Shown in pieces: positions 44,017-52,979 of a stretch of 64,000 nt of DNA (positions are counted from its first letter, which is position 1; every line of letters starts with the position of its first letter). The DNA lies in assembly GCA_951813605.1 (NCBI GenBank), contig OX638379.1, positions 5,282,062-5,346,061 of the forward strand, read 5' to 3'. The notes below the pieces were generated by a model. That model ran no database searches, was not told where the DNA came from, and saw only the letters and a program-made list of their open reading frames with translations. Both the position numbers and the translations under genes were made by a program. The DNA comes from an uncultured Bryobacterales bacterium. GTDB lineage: Bacteria > Acidobacteriota > Terriglobia > Bryobacterales > UBA6623.

Positions 44017-44943
44017 ATGAGTCCGTTGGCCGAACGGATTGCTGGCGGCGACGCGCGCGCCTTGGCGAGGGGACTCAGCGCGGTCGAAAACCGTCTTCCG
44101 GGCGTCGACGAACTTCTCGCGGATCTCCACGACGCCCGCGGCAGCGCGCTGCGGATCGGGATCACCGGAGCGCCGGGCGCGGGCAAGAGCACTTTGGTTG
44201 ACTGCATCGCCAAGCACTTGCGCCAGCAAGGCTCAACCATCGCGATCCTCGCGGTCGACCCGAGCAGCCCTTTCAGCGGCGGGGCAATCCTCGGCGACCG
44301 CGTTCGAATGCTACGGCATCATGACGACCCCGGGGTCTTCATCCGCTCGATGGCGTCGCGCGGACAACTCGGCGGGCTGGCACCGGCGGTCGGCGATGCG
44401 CTCACGCTGCTCGACGCGTCCGGACACGACGCAGTCTTGATCGAGACCGCCGGTGCCGGCCAGAGCGAAGTGGACATCGTGCAGGTGGCCGGCACCGTGG
44501 CCGTGGTCCTTACGCCCTCGCTCGGCGACGATATTCAGGCCGCGAAGGCGGGAATCATGGAGATTGCCGACCTCTTCGTGATAAACAAGGCCGACCAGCC
44601 CGGCGCGCAGCAGCTGGAGAGGGAGATCCTCGCTTCCATCTCGCTCATTCCGTCTGGCCGGCCCAAGCCACCGATCTTGCGCACCGCGGCCAACCGTTGC
44701 GAAGGCACTGCAGGCCTGGTCGAGGCGCTGCAAAGGGTTGGACGCAGGGATGCGAGCCCGGCCTATTGGAAGAGGCGCATTCTGGAGCGCGTCAGCGGCG
44801 AAGTTCGAGCGATGCTGGAATCCGCGCCGGCCATCGGAGCGGAGCTGGACCGCGCTGCCGAGGCGATTGCCGCCGGAAGGCTCAATCCGTACTCGTACGT
44901 GCGCCAGATCGTTGACCGCCTGCGGGGAGAATGGAATCCATGA
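44017..44943 (+). CDS. meaB: Methylmalonyl-CoA mutase-associated GTPase MeaB
   Basis: 308 residues from ATG 44017. The frame is open upstream to 43714 but only across the start of the antisense topoisomerase gene. G1 is GITGAPGAGKSTLVD near residue 48, then AVDPSSPFSGGAILGDRVRM (switch region), ETAGAGQSEVDIVQ (G3 region) and NKADQPGA (G4). This is the SIMIBI-class chaperone that protects and loads adenosylcobalamin into methylmalonyl-CoA mutase. Only the helper is here: no mutase gene is seen in the window. The next gene, the epimerase, overlaps by four bases, so the two are coupled in propionyl-CoA/methylmalonyl-CoA metabolism. Confidence 0.92.
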   Translation: MSPLAERIAGGDARALARGLSAVENRLPGVDELLADLHDARGSALRIGITGAPGAGKSTLVDCIAKHLRQQGSTIAILAVDPSSPFSGGAILGDRVRMLRHHDDPGVFIRSMASRGQLGGLAPAVGDALTLLDASGHDAVLIETAGAGQSEVDIVQVAGTVAVVLTPSLGDDIQAAKAGIMEIADLFVINKADQPGAQQLEREILASISLIPSGRPKPPILRTAANRCEGTAGLVEALQRVGRRDASPAYWKRRILERVSGEVRAMLESAPAIGAELDRAAEAIAAGRLNPYSYVRQIVDRLRGEWNP

Positions 44944-45356
44944 GAATCGACCACATCGGCATCGCCGTTCGCTCGCTGGACCAAGCGTTGGAGTTCTATC
45001 GGGACGCGCTGGGAGTCGTGCCTGTCCATCGGACTGTCGTGAAGCACGAGAGAGTGGAAGCGGCCGTGCTGCCGGCAGGCGACGGACGCCTCGAACTGCT
45101 GGAGCCGACATCGGGGGATTCCGTGATTGCCCGCTTTATCGCGCGTCGCGGCGAGGGCCTGCACCATGTGGCGCTGCAGGTCGACGATGTCGAAGCGGCC
45201 GCGCAGGCCGTGCGGCGGTCCGGTCGGCGCTTGGTTGTTGACCGCGTCCAGACGGGCGCCGAAGGGTACAAGTACGTTTTCGTCCACCCGCGAGGGACCG
45301 GAGGTGTCTTGCTGGAACTTGTCGAGCGGGGCTCTGAGCGAACGAGCGGAGAATGA
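44940..45356 (+). CDS. mce: Methylmalonyl-CoA epimerase
   Basis: 138 residues from ATG 44940, in an ATGA overlap with meaB; an ATG 9 bases upstream is possible. The vicinal-oxygen-chelate fold is visible: RIDHIGIAVRSLDQALEFY (metal His in the first beta strand), GEGLHHVALQVDDVEAA (second metal His) and GVLLELVE (metal Glu). It interconverts (2S)- and (2R)-methylmalonyl-CoA between propionyl-CoA carboxylation and the B12-dependent mutase. Coupling with MeaB supports the assignment over other VOC enzymes such as glyoxalase I. Confidence 0.9.
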   Translation: MRIDHIGIAVRSLDQALEFYRDALGVVPVHRTVVKHERVEAAVLPAGDGRLELLEPTSGDSVIARFIARRGEGLHHVALQVDDVEAAAQAVRRSGRRLVVDRVQTGAEGYKYVFVHPRGTGGVLLELVERGSERTSGE

Positions 45357-45418
45357 ACGCTCGCCGAATCCCTAGTCGAACGGCAGCCTAGCCCGCGGGC
45401 CTGAGACAATATTTCCCG

Positions 45419-46714
45419 ATGAATGACAAGAGCCGCATTGGGCGATTGGTGGCCGAGAACGCGCGCCTCCGACTGGCGGTCGAGGAGCTGTCCATTCTCA
45501 ACGAGGTGTCAACCGCCGTCTCGTCCACATCCTCGCTGGATGCCACGGTCGACCTCATCGTGCAAAAGTGCGTAAAGCATCTGATGGTCGAACAGGGTGC
45601 CGTGCTGCTGTTCGACAAGCTGGAACACGGCTCGGCCCTGAAGACGATGATTCGCAAGGTCGAGAAGGACTCCGGAGAAAACCCCCTGCGGCTGGGCGAC
45701 CAGATAACGGGATGGATGCTGCAGCACCAGAAGCCTCTGATTGTCAATGACTTCGCTGCCGACACTCGTTTCCGGGAACCGACGAAACGGGCAGAGATCC
45801 GTTCCTTGCTCTGCGTTCCGATGAAGCTGAAGGGACGTCTCATCGGAGTCGTCAACGTATTCAACAAGAAGGGGGCCTCCGGCTTCAGCGCCGGCGACCA
45901 AAGGCTGCTCAGCATCATCGCGACACAATCGGCTCAGGTCGTTGAGAACGCGCGACTGATGGAGGAAGAGAAGGCACTCGAGATCCTTCAGGAGGAGTTG
46001 CGCCTAGCACGGGAAATCCAGAAGAACCTCCTGCCCAAGAAGCCGCCGCGGGTAGCCGGCTACGGCGTCGTCGGTCTATCGGAACCTGCCAAGCGAGTCG
46101 GCGGGGACTACTTTGACTTTCTCGACCTCGGCAACCACAAGCTAGGCCTGTGCGTTGCCGACGTATCCGGCAAGGGCATCACGGCAGCCCTGCTGATGTC
46201 GAACGTGCAAGCGACCATGCGCAGCCACGGGCGGTTGGCGCCGGACGTCGACGCGTGCGTCTCGCGGTCCAACGACATGCTGCATGCCAGCACGGATTCG
46301 GACAAGTTCGTGACCATGTTCTACGGGGTCTTGGATACGCGGACTCACCGGCTGGAGTATTGCAATGCCGGCCACAATCCTCCAGTCATGCTGGCTGGCG
46401 GCGACGGGCCGAGGCTTCTCGAGACGGGCGGGCCCGTCCTCGGCGTGTTGCCGGGCTTCCCCTACGAGCGGGGAGAGACAGAATTCGAGCTCGGGCAGAC
46501 ATTGCTGGTCTACAGCGACGGCTTCAGCGAGGCCATGAACCCACGCTTTGAAGAGTTCGGTGACGATCGGCTGCGGTCCTCTGCCGAATCGAACTCCGCA
46601 ATGCCTCCCGGCGAGCTGGTGAATTCCCTGCTAAGCGAGGTGAATGCGTTCTGCGGCGACGCGCCCCAGGGCGACGACATGACGATCATGGCGGTCCAGC
46701 GGCTCCCTGGGTAG
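45419..46714 (+). CDS. GAF-domain PP2C/SpoIIE-type serine phosphatase (RsbU-like)
   Basis: 431 residues. Residues about 5-30 are coiled-coil, 30-180 a GAF sensor domain (AVLLFDKLEH, SLLCVPMKLKGRLIGVVNVFN), a helical linker (EEEKALEILQEELRLAREIQKNLLP, 185-215) and a SpoIIE phosphatase (GGDYFDFLDL, VADVSGKGITAALLMS, YCNAGHNPPVML, VYSDGFSEAMN, GDDMTIMAVQ). The metal-binding aspartates of DVSGKG and GDDMT are present. Such proteins dephosphorylate anti-anti-sigma factors and switch on stress or regulatory sigma factors. No partner switch genes are nearby, so the partners are elsewhere. The input ligand of the GAF domain is unknown. Confidence 0.9.
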   Translation: MNDKSRIGRLVAENARLRLAVEELSILNEVSTAVSSTSSLDATVDLIVQKCVKHLMVEQGAVLLFDKLEHGSALKTMIRKVEKDSGENPLRLGDQITGWMLQHQKPLIVNDFAADTRFREPTKRAEIRSLLCVPMKLKGRLIGVVNVFNKKGASGFSAGDQRLLSIIATQSAQVVENARLMEEEKALEILQEELRLAREIQKNLLPKKPPRVAGYGVVGLSEPAKRVGGDYFDFLDLGNHKLGLCVADVSGKGITAALLMSNVQATMRSHGRLAPDVDACVSRSNDMLHASTDSDKFVTMFYGVLDTRTHRLEYCNAGHNPPVMLAGGDGPRLLETGGPVLGVLPGFPYERGETEFELGQTLLVYSDGFSEAMNPRFEEFGDDRLRSSAESNSAMPPGELVNSLLSEVNAFCGDAPQGDDMTIMAVQRLPG

Positions 46715-46740
46715 TCCGGCCGCGCTCTCTCAGGGGGGCC

Positions 46741-48096
46741 TCAGGGCGTGGCGATGGCTGCCGCAATCCTTTCGCTTCTTCGGACGCAGTCCGGGATGCC
46801 GAGGCCGTCGTAGCCGTTCCCGGCTAGGTGCAGCCCGGGCAACGTCGGCACCCTCGCTTCGATCTCTCGGAGGCGCTGGCCGTGGCCGACCTCGTAGCGA
46901 GGCATCGCACGGTCCCAGCGGTGCACGCGGCCGAATGTCGGAGTCCCGCCAAAGCCCATCCACTTCCGCAATTCCGCGTTTGTGTCGCTCAAGACTGTCT
47001 CGTCGCTTGCCGTCGCGGCTCGCTCCGCGGCTTCGCCTGCGAGGAATGCCCGCAACAGGACGCGATCTGAGGGGACGCGACTGTCGAACTTCGTGTTGAC
47101 CCATGTGCAAGCCGCAAGGGAGCCGTTTTCTGCCCGCGGCACGAGGAATCCGAATCCGTTCAGCGCGTGGTCGAAGCCGGACCGCGGGTAAGCCAACGCT
47201 GCCACGACGGACGATGTGTACCCGATCTGCGCAAGCAGTCCTGCTAGGCGTGGCGCGGCTGAATTGATCAGGCGGGCCGCTTCGTGGGCCGGGATTGCCA
47301 AGATCACGTGCTCGGCGCTGGCGGAACCGCCCTCCAGCCCGAGGTGCCAGCCATTCGCAACCCGGCTCAGATCCCGCACGCGGCCTCGGACGATCTCGCA
47401 AGTGTCGGCGACTCGCCGGTCCAACGTCTCGATCAGCGAACCCATGCCCCCGCGCAGGCTCAGGAACAGCGGCTTCCGGGGGTTGCGATTCCGGTTCTTG
47501 TAGACGCCGCGCAGTATGCTCCCGTAGCGTCGCTCGTAGCCCACGAATCGCGGCATGACGCGCCGGGCGGAGAGCGTCTCGGGCGGAGAGCCGTAGACGC
47601 CGGCCAGAATCGGTTGCGCAAGGTACTCGACCGCTTCCTGTCCGAAGTGCTCGCGGACGAAATCGGCGACGGAGCGGTCGCTCTGGCTGCTGGGGCGGCG
47701 AAACCATTCCAAGGCCATGCGGAGCTTTGTCGCAGGGCCGTACAGGCGGGTGGTCAGGGCCTGCCACGGCTTGGTGGGTGCCAGAAGTCGCAGGCTGTCC
47801 GGCAGTGGTACGTTGCGCCCCTTCCGGACGACGTAGGTGCGTCGCCGCGAGTCGTTGGAGCCAATGACTTGGTCCGCTATGCCGAGTTCCGCGACAAAGG
47901 CAAGCATCCAGGACTTCTCAGCGAGCCAGCTGTCTGGACCGGCTTCCACAAGGCACCCATGCAGGTTTTCCGTCAGTATCGTGCCGCCGAGACGAGATCG
48001 ATGCTCGAACAGGCGGCAGGGTATGCTCTTGCGTCCGAGGAAATAGGCGGCCGAGAGTCCCGAGATACCGCCGCCGACAATCGCGACCTTATTCAT
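46741..48096 (-). CDS. hemG: Protoporphyrinogen/coproporphyrinogen oxidase (HemY/HemG type, FAD)
   Basis: 451 residues. The FAD loop is KVAIVGGGISGLSAAYFLG at the N terminus, then RLGGTILTENLHGCLVEAGPDSW and QAIEYL-type segments (FGQEAVEYLAQPILAGVYG near 150). The end HLAGNGYDGLGIPDCVRRSERIAA is typical. The enzyme oxidises protoporphyrinogen IX or coproporphyrinogen III in heme synthesis. HemY and HgoX cannot be separated by eye. The start ATG 48096 overlaps hemE by four bases. hemE and this gene form a two-gene unit, and hemH is not adjacent. Confidence 0.87.
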   Translation of the reverse strand: MNKVAIVGGGISGLSAAYFLGRKSIPCRLFEHRSRLGGTILTENLHGCLVEAGPDSWLAEKSWMLAFVAELGIADQVIGSNDSRRRTYVVRKGRNVPLPDSLRLLAPTKPWQALTTRLYGPATKLRMALEWFRRPSSQSDRSVADFVREHFGQEAVEYLAQPILAGVYGSPPETLSARRVMPRFVGYERRYGSILRGVYKNRNRNPRKPLFLSLRGGMGSLIETLDRRVADTCEIVRGRVRDLSRVANGWHLGLEGGSASAEHVILAIPAHEAARLINSAAPRLAGLLAQIGYTSSVVAALAYPRSGFDHALNGFGFLVPRAENGSLAACTWVNTKFDSRVPSDRVLLRAFLAGEAAERAATASDETVLSDTNAELRKWMGFGGTPTFGRVHRWDRAMPRYEVGHGQRLREIEARVPTLPGLHLAGNGYDGLGIPDCVRRSERIAAAIATP

Positions 48097-49127
48097 GCCA
48101 ATCGTTTGGGGCGGTATTCGCGAACCATTCGCACAGCGGCGCGCACCTGCTCGACCGGAGTTTCCGGGATGATGCCGTGACCGAGGTTGAAAATGTGGCC
48201 CGGCCGCCCTGCAGCGCCATCGAGCACTGCATGAACCTTCCGGCGCAGTTCCTCGGTCGGTGCCAGCAGGGCTATCGGATCCAGGTTTCCCTGCAGGGCT
48301 CTGCTGTCGCCGACGCGTTGCCAGGCCCTGCCTATCTCAACCCGCCAGTCCAGGCCGATGACCTCGCCCCCGGCTTGGGCAAAGACCTCGAGAAAGGCGC
48401 CGTTTCCCGTGCCGAAATGGATTACCGGGACCCCCGTGGCCCGTATGCGCCCGATCAGGTCGCGGGAATACGGAAGGGCGAATCGCCGGTAATCGGATGG
48501 TGCGAGAGCGCCGACCCAGCTGTCGAAAACTTGGATGGCGGCCGCGCCGCCCCGCACTTGGGACGCGGCAAACGGGACAAGCACTTCGACGACGCGCTCC
48601 ATCAGTTCTCTCCATGCTGCGGGCTCGCTCCACATGAGGCTCTTGGTCTTGGCGTAATGGCGCGACCCGCCGCCCTCGACCATATAGCTCGCGACGGTGA
48701 ACGGCGCGCCCACGAAGCCTAGGACCGGAACTCGGTCGCCAAGGTTCTTTCTTGCGAGCGCGATCGACTCCCCGACATAGCCTAGGTCCGCCGAGCGTCT
48801 GGTCTCGAGTCTGCGAACGTCGGCTGGCGACCGGACTGGACTGCCGATTCTGGGTCCCACCCCGCTAACGAACTCCACGCTCAGGCCCATCACCTCGATG
48901 GGCAGCAACAAGTCGGCGAACACGATCGCGGCATCGACATCCAAGGCCTCGATGGGCTGCTGCGTGACCTCCGCCGCGAGCCGCGGCGTCTTGCATATCT
49001 CGAGGATCGAATGGCTCCGGCGCAGCAGGCGGTATTCCGCCATGTAGCGCCCCGCTTGCCGCATGAACCAAACCGGCGTGCAGTCCGTGGTCTCGCGGGC
49101 GCAGGCGCGAAGGAATCGCTCGCGCAT
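48093..49127 (-). CDS. hemE: Uroporphyrinogen decarboxylase
   Basis: 344 residues from ATG 49127 (a GTG two codons upstream also fits). The signature is intact: CTPVWFMRQAGRYMAEYR at the N terminus (substrate-binding arginines), DAAIVFADLLLPIEVMGL (key Asp near residue 78), MVEGGGSRHYAKTKSLM and FGTGNGAFLEVFAQAGGEV. It removes four acetate carboxyls from uroporphyrinogen III to give coproporphyrinogen III in the cytoplasm. First gene of the hem unit. Upstream lies an A+T-rich promoter whose -10 box leaves only 6 bases before the ATG, so the transcript may begin at the start codon. Confidence 0.93.
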   Translation of the reverse strand: MRERFLRACARETTDCTPVWFMRQAGRYMAEYRLLRRSHSILEICKTPRLAAEVTQQPIEALDVDAAIVFADLLLPIEVMGLSVEFVSGVGPRIGSPVRSPADVRRLETRRSADLGYVGESIALARKNLGDRVPVLGFVGAPFTVASYMVEGGGSRHYAKTKSLMWSEPAAWRELMERVVEVLVPFAASQVRGGAAAIQVFDSWVGALAPSDYRRFALPYSRDLIGRIRATGVPVIHFGTGNGAFLEVFAQAGGEVIGLDWRVEIGRAWQRVGDSRALQGNLDPIALLAPTEELRRKVHAVLDGAAGRPGHIFNLGHGIIPETPVEQVRAAVRMVREYRPKRLA

Positions 49128-49133
49128 TATCAC

Positions 49134-49178
49134 ACTATATCAGGGAAGTTTGTAAAGTATTGGAATTAAGATACTTAC
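49134..49178 (-). promoter_or_regulatory. hemE promoter with extended -10 and upstream inverted repeat
   Basis: Reading the minus strand: TGATATAGT forms an extended -10 box (TATAGT at 49134-49139), 6 bases from ATG 49127, so initiation at or near the ATG (a leaderless transcript) is suggested. The -35 hexamer is poor, as expected for an extended -10. An inverted repeat (49152-49160 GTAAAGTAT and 49171-49178 ATACTTAC, one bulge) overlaps the -35 zone and could be an operator. Confidence 0.5.
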
Positions 49179-49214
49179 AGATTGGGAACCCGATTGATCG
49201 AGCGGCATGCCCGG

Positions 49215-50270
49215 CTAGCTCGGAGCTCGCGAGGGGGGATTGAATTCGTATCGGGATCCGAACCCCCCAGGCGGGACGTAGCGCGGTGCCCCGGTCACCT
49301 CTTGTTCGTCGATCAGGTAAACGCGCTGCTTCGTGTAAACGTGGGTGCGCTGACGCATCTCGCCGTTGCTCTCGAACAGGATGCGGAGACCCGTGCCCGT
49401 GCCGCGCTTCGTTTCGAAGTCGGGGATCAATTCGATCGGCAAATAGCCTGTCAGGTTGGAATCCTGCCGGATGATCACATAGCGGTCACGCTTGCTGTCC
49501 CACTGCAATACCGAGAGCCGGTCGAAATCGTGCGCCTGGCCGCTCGCGGTCGACTGGACCCAGAGCCATGTCGTCTTGGTCTCTCCGGGCGATTTGTCCT
49601 CGATGAATCCGAGCGGAAGGTACGCGACGATCGATTGCCCGCTCGCCAGCATGGCCACCTCCAGCGGGATGTCGGCATAGGCCATGTTGCCGAGCAGCCA
49701 GCCCGACTGGCCTATGCCCGGCACACGCACGAGGTACCAATAGTCCTCTCCCGTCGGCAGGGGCGGCGTGCGAGCTGTCGCCGCGGACGCTGGCAAGCGG
49801 TCCACGAGCACGCGATCCAAGATGTGAAACCCCTCGTCCTTTTCGAGCTGGTAGAACGTCGGTGACCAGCGGTATGGCTGTACGTGGACGTTGAGCGTGT
49901 CGCGCGCCCGTGACAGCCCCTGACTTGGTAGCGCCTCGGACGCATCGCTGAGAGTTCGTAACTGCCGACGCAAGAGGTGGTCTAGAAGCAGGGACCTGGG
50001 CACCCAGCCCTGCAACCGAGTGGGGGTTTGGATTCGGACGAAGCTGCGGTGCCTGTCAAGAATCGTCACGCGCGTGTCGAACGGAAGGGTGGCTGTCGCC
50101 GGAGCATCCGGCTCGAGCCCGCTGTATAGCTCGACCCGGTTCCGCGTGTAGTGGATTTCGCCCTCGGGCACGGGCTCGACCGAGGGGCCGCAAGCCGCGA
50201 TGCAACTCCCTATCGCGACGGCCAGCGGGGCCGTGAATCGCCGACCCCGAAATTTGGGACAAGTCTCCAT
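49215..50270 (-). CDS. SH3-like lipoprotein, unknown function
   Basis: 351 residues from ATG 50270. A lipobox (IAAC, within AIGSCIAACGPS near residue 27) marks a lipoprotein. Segments such as VPEGEIHYTRNRVELYSG, RTPTRLQGWVPRSLLLD and WYLVRVPGIGQSGWLLGN resemble bacterial SH3 repeats (two copies at about 42-100 and 190-225). SH3b domains bind peptides or cell-wall components. There is no catalytic domain, and I do not recognise the rest, including the C-terminal 120 residues. It is divergent from the small four-CxxC protein gene. Confidence 0.75.
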   Translation of the reverse strand: METCPKFRGRRFTAPLAVAIGSCIAACGPSVEPVPEGEIHYTRNRVELYSGLEPDAPATATLPFDTRVTILDRHRSFVRIQTPTRLQGWVPRSLLLDHLLRRQLRTLSDASEALPSQGLSRARDTLNVHVQPYRWSPTFYQLEKDEGFHILDRVLVDRLPASAATARTPPLPTGEDYWYLVRVPGIGQSGWLLGNMAYADIPLEVAMLASGQSIVAYLPLGFIEDKSPGETKTTWLWVQSTASGQAHDFDRLSVLQWDSKRDRYVIIRQDSNLTGYLPIELIPDFETKRGTGTGLRILFESNGEMRQRTHVYTKQRVYLIDEQEVTGAPRYVPPGGFGSRYEFNPPSRAPS

Positions 50271-50444
50271 TCGCGTGATCGCGCATCCCCAGTGTAGGCT
50301 TGATTCGCAGCGCGCCGGATCGTGCCCGATCTGTTTACGATTGAAGCAGAAGCTTGCTTGACCGTGGCCGTCGCGAGCAAGCGCGGGGATGTAGCGCTGT
50401 TGCGCGATGCGTGCGTCAGGCCCGGTTCGAGAGTGGAAAAACCA

Positions 50445-50651
50445 ATGCCAATTCGTTGCCGCGATTGCCGACGGGTGGTCGGACCTGCGGTCGTGCCAGC
50501 AGAAGGACGCGATGCGTCCGATCCCGAATCGTATTGCCCGACCTGCGCGGAAAGCAGTCTGCCGACATTCGATTGCCCGTATTGCGGGAGCGTGGTGTGC
50601 GGCATTTGCGGCTCGATCGTCGAATCGGCGGCCGACCTAGGGATGGGGTGA
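50445..50651 (+). CDS. Small zinc-binding protein with four CxxC motifs
   Basis: 68 residues from ATG 50445; a GTG at 50322 would give 109. Cysteines at 5/8, 31/34, 44/47 and 52/55 (RCRDC, YCPTC, DCPYC, VCGIC) form four CxxC knuckles, enough for two zinc sites. This spacing is unlikely by chance and argues that the gene is real despite its size. Charge and glycine content fit a treble-clef or zinc-ribbon fold. Function is unknown. It lies between the divergent SH3-like lipoprotein gene and the DinB-type gene 155 bases downstream. Confidence 0.6.
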   Translation: MPIRCRDCRRVVGPAVVPAEGRDASDPESYCPTCAESSLPTFDCPYCGSVVCGICGSIVESAADLGMG

Positions 50652-50805
50652 ACTGGCAAGCGGCGTGGCTGTAACCTTCTTCGCGTTGCAAGTACCTATG
50701 CGAAATGAGCGGGCACCGGATGATGGCGCCCGTTAGCGGTCCGTTCGGACCCGGTCAGTGTTGGATCGGGCTCGCGGCCAAGAAGATGAAACGGAGGAGA
50801 AACAC

Positions 50806-51339
50806 ATGCTAGCAATCGTTCGGCGCACAACAGTCCTGTGTGCATTCGCGGTCACTGTAGTGCCGCTGGCGCTTGGCTCGGACCACGCTTTTGTGGAAGA
50901 GGCCCAGGCGCGGCTCACAGCCCTGGAGGAGAAATTTGCCGGCTTGGCGGAAGCCACGCCGGCAGAGAAGTACACGTACCGACCGGGAGAAGGTGTGCGT
51001 TCGACCAGCGAGGTGTTCCTGCATATTGCGGGTGCCAACTACTTCGTGGCGAGAGCCTTCGGCACGGCTCCGCCGGAGGGACTTGATCTTCGCGGGTTGC
51101 AGACCTCCACGACGGACAAACAGGAAATCATTTCCACCATGAAGAAGTCGTTCGACCACCTGAGAGATGCAATAGGCAGCGTAGGAGCCGGGGACGCCGA
51201 GAAAGCCATGAGACTGTTCGGTTCAGATACGACGACGCGAGGCGCTCTGTGGGGCGCTATGAACCATCTCAGCGAGCACCTAGGCCAGTCAATTGCGTAC
51301 GCTCGCGTGAACGGCGCGACACCCCCATGGAGCGAGTGA
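50806..51339 (+). CDS. DinB-type four-helix protein with signal peptide
   Basis: 177 residues from ATG 50806, preceded by GGAGGA 6-7 bases upstream. A signal peptide (TTVLCAFAVTVVPLALGS) is followed by the DinB helical bundle: SEVFLHIAGANYFVARAFG (metal His near residue 74) and GAMNHLSEHLGQSIAYARVNG (His pair near 155). DinB/YfiT proteins bind a metal through three histidines and include thiol transferases. Exported forms are common in Acidobacteria. A partner is not visible. The next gene follows 27 bases later and may be cotranscribed. Confidence 0.82.
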   Translation: MLAIVRRTTVLCAFAVTVVPLALGSDHAFVEEAQARLTALEEKFAGLAEATPAEKYTYRPGEGVRSTSEVFLHIAGANYFVARAFGTAPPEGLDLRGLQTSTTDKQEIISTMKKSFDHLRDAIGSVGAGDAEKAMRLFGSDTTTRGALWGAMNHLSEHLGQSIAYARVNGATPPWSE

Positions 51340-51365
51340 CCGGCGAAAAGGCGTAGGGACCGAGC

Positions 51366-52142
51366 ATGTTGCGAGGGCGATTAGCCTCCGCCCCTGCACT
51401 CGCCTTGGTGCTTTCGCTGGCCGCTGTCTCCGGCACAGCCACCGAACTGGCATTGGAGTCGGCGGACGGCTTGCAACTGGTCAACGCGATCGCGGAACCT
51501 GGCACGCTGAACGGCCGCGCTGGCCTGCAGATCATCGGCGACCCGGAAGTCCTGCAGGCCGCTGCGGCGAAACGTCAGCAAATGATTGCTGCCATGAGAG
51601 CCCGCGGCGAGCAGCCGCGGGGGCCGGGCACGTTCGCAAGCATTCGCACAAACCATCTGGCTATCGTCGAGGGAGTCGAGTTCGGCGACGGAACTATCGA
51701 AGTCGAGGTTTCCGGCCAGCCGACGCCGGGCGCGCAAGGCGGTGCGCGGGGTTTCGTGGGCGTCGCGTGGCGGCTGCAGGACGACAAGAAGTCGTACGAC
51801 TGCTGCTACCTGCGCCCCACCAACGGTCGCGCCGAAGACCAGGAGAGGCGCAACCATTCGGTGCAGTACGTCTCCCATCCGGAGTGGACTTGGTACAAGT
51901 TCCGCAACGAGACACCCAGCAGGTACGAGACGTACGCGGACATCGTGCCGGGAGAGTGGATTCAGGTGAAGATCGTTGTCGAGGGGGACAAAGCGCGCCT
52001 CTATGTCAACGGTGCGGACGAGCCCACCCTCATCGTCAATGATGTCAAGTCCGGGGCGGGCGCCACGGGCAAAGTCGCCCTGTGGCTCGAGGGATCGACG
52101 GTCGCGCATTATCGCAATTTGAAGATCACGCCGAGTCCTTGA
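51366..52142 (+). CDS. Secreted LamG/DUF1080-like jelly-roll protein
   Basis: 258 residues from ATG 51366. The signal peptide is LASAPALALVLSLAAVSG. The body looks like a concanavalin-type jelly roll related to the 3-keto-disaccharide hydrolase (DUF1080) group: GVEFGDGTIEVEVSGQP (near 105), GFVGVAWRLQDDKKSYDCCYLRPTN (near 125) and PGEWIQVKIVVEGDKARLYVNG (near 195), which is the typical end of the domain. Catalytic residues cannot be assigned, so it may bind or cleave glycans. It may share a transcript with the DinB-type gene. Confidence 0.75.
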   Translation: MLRGRLASAPALALVLSLAAVSGTATELALESADGLQLVNAIAEPGTLNGRAGLQIIGDPEVLQAAAAKRQQMIAAMRARGEQPRGPGTFASIRTNHLAIVEGVEFGDGTIEVEVSGQPTPGAQGGARGFVGVAWRLQDDKKSYDCCYLRPTNGRAEDQERRNHSVQYVSHPEWTWYKFRNETPSRYETYADIVPGEWIQVKIVVEGDKARLYVNGADEPTLIVNDVKSGAGATGKVALWLEGSTVAHYRNLKITPSP

Positions 52143-52979
52143 GCAAGAACTGCCGGGGCCGTTTCGTTCGGATTGTCCGCCCAGAGCCCGTCCGAGGGCC
52201 TTCGGGAGCTAGGAGGCCCGCGTCGCAGCAAGTGGTCGAATCCACTCGGTGCCAGTCCCTGCCGTCTTGGCCGCTGGCCAATGCCCGGGTGAAGGGGCCA
52301 GCGTAGCGGACAAGCTCTCGCAGGGCATCACGATTCTGACTTTGCCAAACATCGGTCATCGCTTCCCACCGACGCGGGGACGCTTGACTGGCGACGGCGC
52401 ACTAGGAGTTGGGCCCTCCGCAGGACGAGCATCTCGCACGGCTAGCGTGCACCCAGGGTCTGGGCCAGCCCGACCGAACGACGCTGCTACTAGCGCCGCA
52501 GTCGTTTATGCCTCGCAAGCCGGCCCCTGGACCGGACATGCCGCCGATCCGCCTTGAATGCCGCCCAGCGCGCATTGGGCCCGGGAGCGCGGCGGCAGCG
52601 CTACGAGCGACATGGTGACCTTTCGTACGCTCGCCGCCCTCGCAATCGCTCTACCATGCCCCCTCTCGTGGTTTAGTTTCTCCGACCCTGCCCATGAGTG
52701 GACAAGTCGAACTGGCAGGCAGGTTCGGAGCCGATCCTGTGGCCAGGCGAACGGCGGCCTGTCGCGGCGGCTTGCGGTGCAGCTCGGGCAAAGGCTAAGG
52801 GGCGTGCTCGGGGCCCTCGACTCGTCCAGGCCAGGGAGTGCGGCATTGGGCCACGGACGGAGCGGACGGCCCGAAGAGAACCGATTCGTTTCTTGAGCAA
52901 CGGCTTCTCGGCGAAAGAGCAGACCCGGGACGGGGCCCGAGGGACGCTCCTGTGGTAGCCTGACAACGGAATCAGTTCG
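52143..52979. other. Long intergenic stretch without a convincing gene
   Basis: About 840 bases between the LamG-like and aldo/keto reductase genes. Short frames on both strands give arginine- and proline-rich strings with no recognisable domain. A stem resembling a tRNA T-arm at 52231-52246 lacks the rest of a tRNA. Decayed coding sequence is possible but not identifiable. Confidence 0.45.

Noticed and set aside
52231..52246. T-arm-like hairpin around TCGAAT
   Set aside because: Stem of five pairs but wrong loop length, and no acceptor or D-arm nearby.
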